DNA from: SHZI01 sp031409515
Lineage (GTDB): Bacteria > Pseudomonadota > Gammaproteobacteria > Steroidobacterales > GCA-2729495
Direction: 5' to 3'
Length of the DNA: 64,000 nt
Assembly (NCBI GenBank): GCA_031409515.1
Contig: JANNXJ010000006.1
Coordinates: forward strand, 25,265-89,264
Part shown: positions 58,283 through 64,000 of the stretch, in pieces
How the letters are laid out: each line of letters begins with the position of its first letter
How positions within the stretch are numbered: the first letter of the stretch is position 1
Made by a program: the position numbers and the translations under genes
The notes under the pieces: model-generated
What the model was told of the DNA's origin: nothing
What the model saw: only the letters and a program-made list of their open reading frames with translations
The model's database searches: none

Positions 58283-58594
58283 CTACACCTTGCCCGACGC
58301 CTCCGCCCGACGAAGAACCTCAACGAGACGCCAGGCCTTCCGCTTCGAGTAAGGCCGGCATTCGGTGATGGACACCAGATCGCCAGCCCGGGATACGTTG
58401 CCTTCGTCGTGGGCCAGGAGCTTGGTCGTGCGCCGCACATACTTGCCGTACTGCGGGTGCTTGACGAGGCGCTCGACCACGACCGCGACCGTCTTCTGCA
58501 TCTTGCTGCTAACGACGGTGCCCGTCAGTGACTTGACCGAGGCAGTGCCCTCGCTGGCACCCACTGCTGCGGGACTGTTCTTTGCTGTGCTCAT
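58283..58594 (-). CDS. rpsQ: 30S ribosomal protein S17
   Basis: The S17 core (SLTGTVVSSKMQKTVAVVVER, then HPQYGKYVRRTTKLLAHDE and VSITECRPYSKRKAWRLVEVL) is complete. The 103-residue product carries about 20 extra N-terminal residues rich in Ser, Ala and Gly against 84 in E. coli. It overlaps the rpmC stop by 4 bp. Confidence 0.97.
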   Translation of the reverse strand: MSTAKNSPAAVGASEGTASVKSLTGTVVSSKMQKTVAVVVERLVKHPQYGKYVRRTTKLLAHDEGNVSRAGDLVSITECRPYSKRKAWRLVEVLRRAEASGKV

Positions 58595-58833
58595 ACTGCG
58601 GTACCCGCCTTCTTCTGCCGGGCCTGCTCTTTCTGGGCTTGCTCCTTATGGGCTTGCTCAGTGAGCAGGGTCTTGATTCGTGCAATGCTCTTGCGAGCCT
58701 TCTCAAACTGATCCGGCCGGCTCAGCTGGCCAGTGGCGCGCTGCATCCGGAGGTTGAACTGCTCCTTGCGGAGACCGAGAAGCTCTTCGGCCAGTTCGGT
58801 CTCGCTCTTCTTGCGCAGGTCGTTAATTTTCAT
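58591..58833 (-). CDS. rpmC: 50S ribosomal protein L29
   Basis: An 80-residue L29 starting at ATG 58833: MKINDLRKKSETELAEELLG, LRKEQFNLRMQRATGQL, RIKTLL. The C terminus adds about 17 residues built from repeated (A)HKEQAQKEQAR-type units ending KKAGTAV, against 63 residues in E. coli. The frame is open far upstream into rplP, but the position 16 nt after the rplP stop fixes the start. Confidence 0.97.
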   Translation of the reverse strand: MKINDLRKKSETELAEELLGLRKEQFNLRMQRATGQLSRPDQFEKARKSIARIKTLLTEQAHKEQAQKEQARQKKAGTAV

Positions 58834-58849
58834 CGGCCCGATACCTGAA

Positions 58850-59263
58850 TTAGATGACTTGACGGCTGACGAACGTGGTTGCGACGGGCAACTTTGAAGC
58901 TGCAAGCCGAAACGCCTCGCGCGCGATCTCTTCGGTGACGCCCTCCATCTCGTAGAGGACGGTGCCCGGCTGGACCAGGGCCACGTAGAACTCAACGTTG
59001 CCCTTACCGCTACCCTGCCGGACTTCAAGCGGCTTGGCCGTCACAGGCTTGTCGGGAAAGATCCGGATCCAGACTTTGCCACCACGCTTCACGTAGCGTG
59101 TCATTGCCCGCCGGGCCGCCTCGATCTGGCGCGCCGTCAGCCGGCAGCGTGCCGTGGCCTTCAGACCAAACTCGCCAAAAGCGACAGTGTTGCCACGCTG
59201 GGCGAGGCCACGGTTCCGGCCCTTGAACTGTTTGCGAAACTTCGTTCGCTTGGGTTGCATCAT
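58850..59263 (-). CDS. rplP: 50S ribosomal protein L16
   Basis: A 137-residue L16 (E. coli 136): MMQPKRTKFRKQFKGRNRGL, VAFGEFGLKA and the signature RIFPDKPVTAKPLEVRQGSG, with KGNVEFYVALVQPGTVLYEM. Helps accommodate tRNA in the A site. 12 nt after rpsC. Confidence 0.98.
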   Translation of the reverse strand: MMQPKRTKFRKQFKGRNRGLAQRGNTVAFGEFGLKATARCRLTARQIEAARRAMTRYVKRGGKVWIRIFPDKPVTAKPLEVRQGSGKGNVEFYVALVQPGTVLYEMEGVTEEIAREAFRLAASKLPVATTFVSRQVI

Positions 59264-59275
59264 GAGCGTAAATCC

Positions 59276-59959
59276 TTAGCGGGCAGCCGGCGCAGCAGTT
59301 TCTTCTGCCGGCGCTTCCTGCTGATCGAATACTTCGCCTCTGAAAATCCAGACCTTCACGCCGATGACCCCGTAGGTCGTCTGGGCCTCAGCGAGGGCAT
59401 AGTCCATATCGGCGCGGAACGTGTGCAGGGGTACCCGACCTTCCCGGTACCACTCACTCCGGGCAATCTCGCCGCCATTCAGACGGCCGGCGACCATTAC
59501 CTTGATGCCCTGGGCACCGAGCCGCATGGTGTTCGTCACGGCCCGCTTCATGGCGCGACGAAACATCACGCGCCTTTCGAGCTGCTGAGCGATGCCTTCG
59601 GCAACGAGACGGGCATCCAGTTCCGGCTTGCGGATCTCGGCAATGTTGATCCGGACATCGCTCACACCCATCTTGGCGAGCTTGGCAACCTGGAGCCTCA
59701 GGCTCTCGATATCCTCGCCCTTCTTGCCAATGACGACTCCGGGGCGGGCCGTGTGGATGGTGACATGCACCTTCCGCGCCGGGCGCTCGATGTGAATCTT
59801 GCCGACCGACGCCTCCTTGAGCTTCTTCATCAGAAACTCGCGGATGCGGAAATCCGACTCGACATACTTGGGGAACGTCCGGGAATCGGCGTACCACTTG
59901 GACGTCCAGTCCCGGGTGATACCGAGCCGAATGCCGATAGGATTGACCTTCTGACCCAT
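59276..59959 (-). CDS. rpsC: 30S ribosomal protein S3
   Basis: A 227-residue S3 (E. coli 233): MGQKVNPIGIRLGITRDWTS, the KH domain around RPGVVIGKKGEDIESL, and the C-terminal GVIGVKVWIFRGEVFD. Part of the mRNA entry helicase. 2 nt after rplV. Confidence 0.98.
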   Translation of the reverse strand: MGQKVNPIGIRLGITRDWTSKWYADSRTFPKYVESDFRIREFLMKKLKEASVGKIHIERPARKVHVTIHTARPGVVIGKKGEDIESLRLQVAKLAKMGVSDVRINIAEIRKPELDARLVAEGIAQQLERRVMFRRAMKRAVTNTMRLGAQGIKVMVAGRLNGGEIARSEWYREGRVPLHTFRADMDYALAEAQTTYGVIGVKVWIFRGEVFDQQEAPAEETAAPAAR

Positions 59960-59961
59960 GG

Positions 59962-60297
59962 TTACTCGTCCGCGACCTGAATGGTGATATGACTGCTGCG
60001 CTTCTGCCGGGGCGACGCGCGCCCCTTGGCCGATGCCTTGAAGCGGCGCATTCTCGGCGCCTCATTAACAAATATGGTGGCTACCTTGAGCTCGTCAATG
60101 TCGGCCGCATTGTTGTGCTCGGCGTTCGCGATGGCGGAATCAAGAACCTTCTTGATCAGTCCGGCGCCCTTCTTGGGCATGAGGTCGAGAATCTGCTTGG
60201 CACTGGCCACAGATTTACCCCGGATAGCATCAGCCACGAGCCGGCATTTCTGCGCCGAGATTCGTGCGTACTTCAATGTTGCGGACACTTGCATCAT
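59962..60297 (-). CDS. rplV: 50S ribosomal protein L22
   Basis: A 111-residue L22 (E. coli 110): YARISAQKCRLVADAIRGKSV, SAIANAEHNNAADIDEL and the exit-tunnel loop KASAKGRASPRQKRSSHITI. Two ATG codons open the frame. 7 nt after rpsS. Confidence 0.98.
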   Translation of the reverse strand: MMQVSATLKYARISAQKCRLVADAIRGKSVASAKQILDLMPKKGAGLIKKVLDSAIANAEHNNAADIDELKVATIFVNEAPRMRRFKASAKGRASPRQKRSSHITIQVADE

Positions 60298-60304
60298 CAG
60301 ATCC

Positions 60305-60598
60305 TTAAGCTGCCGGCGCCCCGGCAGTCTTGGTTTTCTTGTCGCCTGAATGACCCTTGAAGGTCCGGGTGACTGCGAACTCGCCCAGCTTGTGACCCAC
60401 CATGTTCTCTGTAATCAGAACCGGGATGTGATCTCGGCCGTTATGGATTGCTATGGTGAGACCAACCATTTCCGGGATGATCATCGAGCGTCGTGACCAG
60501 GTCTTGATTGGCCGCCGACTGTTGGTACCCACCGCCGCCCGAACCTTGTTAGCAAGGTGCAGGTCGATGAAGGGTCCCTTCTTGATTGAACGCGCCAC
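60305..60598 (-). CDS. rpsS: 30S ribosomal protein S19
   Basis: A 97-residue S19 (E. coli 92): MARSIKKGPFIDLHLANKV, RRSMIIPEMVGLTIAIHNGR and HKLGEFAVTRTFKGHSGDKK. The last few residues (TKTAGAPAA) extend beyond the usual end. Confidence 0.98.
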   Translation of the reverse strand: MARSIKKGPFIDLHLANKVRAAVGTNSRRPIKTWSRRSMIIPEMVGLTIAIHNGRDHIPVLITENMVGHKLGEFAVTRTFKGHSGDKKTKTAGAPAA

Positions 60599-60620
60599 GT
60601 TTGAGATTCCTTAAATTCGG

Positions 60621-61448
60621 TTACTTCTTGTCGCGCCGGCGCACGATCATGCTCGCCGTCCGCTTGTTGCGGCGGGTCTTGTAGCCCTTGGTCTTTATGC
60701 CCCAGGGCGTCACCGGATGACGGCCACCGGACGTCTTGCCCTCACCACCGCCGTGGGGGTGATCAACCGGGTTCATGGCGACGCCTCGCACGGTGGGGCG
60801 GATGCCCCTCCAGCGCTTGGCGCCAGCCTTGCCGAATTTACGGAGGTTGTGCTCCTCACGACCCACCTCGCCCACCGTGGCGCGGCACTCCACATGGACT
60901 CGGCGCATTTCTCCGGAGCGCAGGCGAACCGTCGCGTAAGTGCCGTCCCGGGCGACGATCTGCACGCTGCAACCCGCGGCTCTGGCGATCTGCGCGCCCT
61001 TGCCGGGCTTGAGCTCCACGGCATGCACCAGCGTGCCGACAGGAATGTTTCGCAGGGGCAAGGCATTGCCAAGCTTGATCGGCGCGTCCCGGCCAGAGAC
61101 CACCGAGTCTCCTGCCACAAGGCCCTTCGGAGCGATGACGTAGCGGCGCTCGCCGTCGGCATAGAGCAACAGGGCCAGATGGGCGCTGCGGTTAGGATCG
61201 TATTCGATCCGCTCGACCTTGGCAGGAATGCTGTCCTTGTCGCGGCGGAAATCAATAATCCGGTAAAGGCGCTTGTGCCCGCCGCCCTTGTGGCGGGTTG
61301 TCACGCGACCCAGGTTGTTCCGCCCGGTGCTCCGGAAAAGACGCGTCACCAGAGGTGCGTGCGGCTCGCCCTTGTGCAGGTTCGGAGTCGTCACCTTGAC
61401 GACAAAGCGGCGGCCGGGTGAAGTCGGTTTTGTTTGCTGGAGTGCCAT
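60621..61448 (-). CDS. rplB: 50S ribosomal protein L2
   Basis: A 275-residue L2 (E. coli 273): TPNLHKGEPHAPL near the start, GRNNLGRVTTRHKGGGHKRLYR, and the conserved C-terminal RGVAMNPVDHPHGGGEGKTSGG containing the histidine implicated in peptidyl transfer. Complete. Confidence 0.98.
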   Translation of the reverse strand: MALQQTKPTSPGRRFVVKVTTPNLHKGEPHAPLVTRLFRSTGRNNLGRVTTRHKGGGHKRLYRIIDFRRDKDSIPAKVERIEYDPNRSAHLALLLYADGERRYVIAPKGLVAGDSVVSGRDAPIKLGNALPLRNIPVGTLVHAVELKPGKGAQIARAAGCSVQIVARDGTYATVRLRSGEMRRVHVECRATVGEVGREEHNLRKFGKAGAKRWRGIRPTVRGVAMNPVDHPHGGGEGKTSGGRHPVTPWGIKTKGYKTRRNKRTASMIVRRRDKK

Positions 61449-61468
61449 GCCTGATCTCTAGACCGCTC

Positions 61469-61906
61469 TTACTGAGCGCCAAGGAAGTCGATGTCCTGGC
61501 CCTCGGCCAGCGTTACGTAAGCCTTTTTCCAGTCCTGTCGGCGACCAGGGCTGCGACCAAAGCGCTTGGCCTTGCCCCTGCAGTTAACGACCTGGACGGC
61601 GGTTACCTTCACCTCAAACATCAGCTCGACCGCCCGCTTGATGTCGGACTTGTCGGCGTCGGTACGCACTTTGAAGACGAACTGCTTAAGTCGCTCTGCC
61701 AGCCCGCTGCTCTTCTCGGAGAGGTGCGGTCCGACCAGAACGGACATGAGCTTCTCGGCACTCAGGCGCGCAGCGAGGGACTTGGTGGCACCGGACTTCC
61801 CGGCCGCAGCCTTGACCGGCTTGGCCGCTTTCGCGGGCTTGGCAGCCTTGGCGGGTTTGGCCACCTTGGCAGCGGCAGGCTTGGCAGCAACAGGCTTGGC
61901 ATTCAT
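61469..61906 (-). CDS. rplW: 50S ribosomal protein L23 with a histone-like N-terminal tail
   Basis: The L23 core from about residue 48 (LSAEKLMSVLVGPHLSEKS, KSDIKRAVELMFEVKVTAVQ, RQDWKKAYVTLAEGQDIDF) is normal; L23 forms the docking site for SRP and trigger factor at the tunnel exit. Ahead of it lies a tail of about 45 residues built from repeated Lys-Pro-Ala-Lys-Ala-Ala units, giving 145 residues against 100 in E. coli. The start ATG overlaps the rplD stop by 4 bp, which supports translation of the whole tail. Confidence 0.97.
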   Translation of the reverse strand: MNAKPVAAKPAAAKVAKPAKAAKPAKAAKPVKAAAGKSGATKSLAARLSAEKLMSVLVGPHLSEKSSGLAERLKQFVFKVRTDADKSDIKRAVELMFEVKVTAVQVVNCRGKAKRFGRSPGRRQDWKKAYVTLAEGQDIDFLGAQ

Positions 61907-62520
61907 GACAGGCGCTCCGAAACAGCTTTGACCGCTGCCGAAGTTGCCAGAATCTTCTCGAAGCGGACCAGCGATACGGGATTCAACTCCGTGACGTCGA
62001 GAACCTCTACAGAAGGCAGATTCCGCGCGGACAGCCGCAGATTCTCGTGCCCTTCGGCAACAGGACCCTTATCAACCAGGATCAAGACCCGGTCGAGGTT
62101 GAACCCCTGCAGATACGTCACGAGGTTCTTGGTCTTTGGCTTGGCCATTTCGATCGTGTCGACGACGACTAGCCGATCCTGACGAACCAGCTCAGAGAAC
62201 ACGGAGCGCAAGGCAGCCGTGTACATCTTGCGATTGACTTTCTGGGTGTAGTCCCGGGGCTTGGCCGCAAAGGCTCGCCCCCCGCCAACCCAGATCGGAC
62301 CACGGGTGGTACCAGCGCGAGCCCGGCCAGTACCCTTCTGCTTGAAGGGCTTCCGACCGCCGCCACGAACTTCGGCACGGGTCTTCTGAGCCTTCGTGCC
62401 GGCACGGCCTCCCGCCATATAGGCAGTAACGACCTGGTGGATCAGGGCCTCGTTGAACTTGGCGCCAAAAGCGTCGTCTGACACCTCGAGGCTACCGCCC
62501 CCCTGGATTGACAGCTTCAT
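61903..62520 (-). CDS. rplD: 50S ribosomal protein L4
   Basis: A 205-residue L4 (E. coli 201): the extended loop GTKAQKTRAEVRGGGRKPFK, then GTGRARAGTTRGPIWVGGGRAF, reaches the exit tunnel. In E. coli L4 represses its operon by binding the S10 leader. Here the candidate leader lies before rplC (63185-63485). Coupled to rplW by a 4-bp overlap. Confidence 0.98.
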   Translation of the reverse strand: MKLSIQGGGSLEVSDDAFGAKFNEALIHQVVTAYMAGGRAGTKAQKTRAEVRGGGRKPFKQKGTGRARAGTTRGPIWVGGGRAFAAKPRDYTQKVNRKMYTAALRSVFSELVRQDRLVVVDTIEMAKPKTKNLVTYLQGFNLDRVLILVDKGPVAEGHENLRLSARNLPSVEVLDVTELNPVSLVRFEKILATSAAVKAVSERLS

Positions 62521-62527
62521 TGGAGGC

Positions 62528-63184
62528 TCAGCCCTTCCTCTTTCTGCGAATCTTGGCCGCAGGCTTGATTACTACATGGGAGCCTGCGTGACCCGGCACG
62601 GCACCCTGAATCAGCAGCAGATTGCGGTCCTTGTCGACCCGGATGACGGCGAGGTTCAGCGTGCTGCGCGCGATGTTGCCCATGTGACCGGACATCCGCT
62701 TGCCCTTGAACACCCGGCCAGGCGTCTGACGCTGACCAATGGAACCAGGGGCCCGGTGGGACACCGAGTTACCGTGAGTGGCGTCCTGGCTCTGGAAATT
62801 GTGGCGCTTGATAGTGCCGGCGTAGCCCTTGCCGATGGTCGTACCGCGCACATCAACCAGCTGGCCAGCCGTAAAACTTTCAACCGTAATCTGGGAGCCG
62901 GCCGGATGGGCGCCCGCCTCCTCTGGCGTGACCCGAAACTCCCACAGCCCCTCGCCGGGCTCGGCGCCTACCTTGGCGTACTGGCCGGCCAGAACCTTGG
63001 TCATACGGCTCAGCTTTACGCTGCCGGTAGTGACCTGAACGGCCGCATAGCCGTCGGATTCAGCGCTTTTCACCCGGGTGACCCGATTGGGGAACGCCTC
63101 GATGACCGTTACAGGCACGGAGGCACCGTCTTCGGTGAATATCCGCGTCATGCCGCGCTTGCGCCCAATTAGACCGATAGCCAT
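62528..63184 (-). CDS. rplC: 50S ribosomal protein L3
   Basis: A 218-residue L3 (E. coli 209) from ATG 63184: MAIGLIGRKRGMTRIFTEDG, the signature FKGKRMSGHMGN and NLLLIQGAVPGHAGSHV. The frame is open 11 codons further upstream without L3 similarity. It is the first gene after a 307-nt gap from rpsJ and has its own promoter. Confidence 0.97.
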   Translation of the reverse strand: MAIGLIGRKRGMTRIFTEDGASVPVTVIEAFPNRVTRVKSAESDGYAAVQVTTGSVKLSRMTKVLAGQYAKVGAEPGEGLWEFRVTPEEAGAHPAGSQITVESFTAGQLVDVRGTTIGKGYAGTIKRHNFQSQDATHGNSVSHRAPGSIGQRQTPGRVFKGKRMSGHMGNIARSTLNLAVIRVDKDRNLLLIQGAVPGHAGSHVVIKPAAKIRRKRKG

Positions 63185-63451
63185 GCCTGCTTCCTGGTCG
63201 TTTCCTGCTTGCTCCAAGCCACGCCAACCCCTTGCTGGCGCACCTGTAGCTGCCTATGAATCCTGCGCGGACGCAGCTAACCCCATTTAACGGGGAAAGC
63301 CTGTTTCCGTCGGAGACCCCCAAACCCTCTTCTTTTCGAAGGGCCGTGCAGCTGTCCGAATAAGTCGCTCGGCAGGCCCTACGGCGGGTTCACTTCAATC
63401 TGCGATCTACGCTTAGTGCACTGCAGGGAAGGTGCGGAACACTACGCGGAG
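63185..63451 (-). promoter_or_regulatory. Structured 5' leader of the rplC operon
   Basis: The 267-nt transcribed but untranslated stretch between the predicted start and rplC contains several possible hairpins, for example CCCTTC-GAAAA-GAAGAGGG (about 63327-63346) and CCCC-GTTAAAT-GGGG. It contains no credible gene. Such a leader is where L4-dependent autoregulation acts in the E. coli S10 operon; equivalence here is inference. Confidence 0.5.
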
Positions 63452-63457
63452 CCGGTT

Positions 63458-63485
63458 AGTATAACAGTCTCTCAGCCGAGTTCAA
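63458..63485 (-). promoter_or_regulatory. Sigma-70 promoter (extended -10) of the rplC operon
   Basis: Minus-strand TTGAAC (63485-63480), 16-bp spacer, then TATACT (63463-63458) preceded by TGT, giving an extended -10. It starts 7 bp beyond the rpsJ stop codon. Predicted transcription start near 63451. Confidence 0.7.
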
Positions 63486-63491
63486 TTTTGG

Positions 63492-63806
63492 TTATTTGAG
63501 CTTGATCTGAACGTCGACCCCGGCTGGCAATTCAAGCTTCATAAGGGCGTCTACGGTCTTTTCCGTCGGTTCAACGATATCCATCAGGCGCTTATGGGTG
63601 CGGATCTCGTACTGATCCCGGGCATCCTTGTCCACGTGGGGGGACGCCAGCACCGTAAAACGCTCGGTCTTGCTGGGCAGTGGGACCGGCCCCCGCACCT
63701 GCGCGCCCGTGCGCTTGGCCGTGTCGACAATCTCCTTGGCTGACTTGTCGATCAGGCGATGATCGAATGCCTTGAGGCGGATGCGGATGTTTTGACTCTT
63801 GGCCAT
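63492..63806 (-). CDS. rpsJ: 30S ribosomal protein S10 / NusE
   Basis: A 104-residue S10 (E. coli 103): QNIRIRLKAFDHRLIDKSAKE, RGPVPLPSKTERFTVLASPH and YEIRTHKRLMDIVEPTEKT. Also acts with NusB in antitermination. It lies 60 nt after tuf and is separated from rplC by 307 nt, so it is transcribed with tuf while the rest of the S10 operon has its own promoter. Confidence 0.98.
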   Translation of the reverse strand: MAKSQNIRIRLKAFDHRLIDKSAKEIVDTAKRTGAQVRGPVPLPSKTERFTVLASPHVDKDARDQYEIRTHKRLMDIVEPTEKTVDALMKLELPAGVDVQIKLK

Positions 63807-63866
63807 ATTTATGTCCTTGACTTATATGATATTTCTAGCTGACTTTGATCGCGCCGGTCGGCGCTC

Positions 63867-64000
63867 TTACTTAACAATCTTCGCCACGACGCCGGCCCCG
63901 ACCGTCTTGCCACCCTCGCGGATGGCGAAACGCAGGCCTTCTTCCATGGCGATCGGGTTGATCAGCGTGACCACCATCTTGATGTTGTCCCCGGGCATCA
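63867..64000 (-). CDS. tuf: Elongation factor Tu, C-terminal end (5' part outside window)
   Basis: The last 44 residues of EF-Tu: MPGDNIKMVVTLINPIAMEEG, then LRFAIREGGKTVGAGVVAKIVK and a TAA stop at 63869-63867. This is the domain III end that binds aminoacyl-tRNA. The rest lies beyond the right edge. Confidence 0.96.
   Translation of the reverse strand, partial: MPGDNIKMVVTLINPIAMEEGLRFAIREGGKTVGAGVVAKIVK

Overview
The window is chromosomal DNA of a GC-rich gammaproteobacterium. The evidence is the Vfr/CRP-type regulator at the left edge, the djlA, tldD/pmbA, rng, yhdP, lptE, corC, lnt and ybeZ/ybeY set, and a standard S10-spc-alpha ribosomal cluster. The genus cannot be named from sequence alone. 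A lineage near the Xanthomonadales, Nevskiales or Chromatiales is my inference. About 70 genes are supported, nearly all core housekeeping. I saw no rRNA gene, tRNA gene, CRISPR array or intact insertion sequence.

Layout. 1-16.5 kb: crp end, rpe, djlA, purC, a HigBA-like toxin-antitoxin pair, then a minus-strand block (pmbA, tldD, a nitrilase-family amidase, yhdP, rng, maf, rlmH, rsfS, nadD, holA, a Trm112-like gene, yidD). 16.5-25.7 kb: sufE, cysS, hisI, a MAPEG-family gene, mtgA, lptE, leuS, lnt, corC. 25.7-28.4 kb: an accessory insert (7-TM membrane protein, second HigBA pair, non-coding DNA) between ybeY and corC, which are normally neighbours. 28.4-38.9 kb: ybeY, ybeZ, miaB, ssb, uvrA, a secreted metallopeptidase-like protein, a cysteine synthase family gene, a DUF1295 protein and corA. 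38.9-41.1 kb: an integrase-less integron cassette remnant. 41.2-49.1 kb: trpS, pepQ, a two-gene RND efflux system and an OmpA-family protein. 49.3-64 kb: the alpha, spc and S10 ribosomal operons, rpsJ and the end of tuf, all on the minus strand.

The strongest non-routine observations are these. (1) A relic gene-cassette array lies at about 38.9-41.1 kb. It has one well-formed attC site (paired R and L boxes, extrahelical G), a shorter second attC and a half attC, all oriented with the cassette genes (GFA-family, ankyrin, BrnT/BrnA), and no integrase in view. (2) A REP doublet (REPIN-like) at 18917-18979 supplies the stop codons of both convergent genes flanking it. (3) At least ten transcription-unit heads have a TAnnnT box ending only 6-9 nt before the start codon, which suggests widespread leaderless mRNAs; two divergent pairs share overlapping palindromic -10 boxes. 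(4) rpsJ is separated from rplC by a 307-nt gap holding an extended -10 promoter and a structured leader. (5) Several ribosomal proteins carry Ala/Lys/Pro-rich tails, most strikingly a roughly 45-residue histone-H1-like repeat at the L23 N terminus.

Many start codons were corrected from the longest open frame, using Shine-Dalgarno position, family length and overlap geometry. The reasons are given in each entry.
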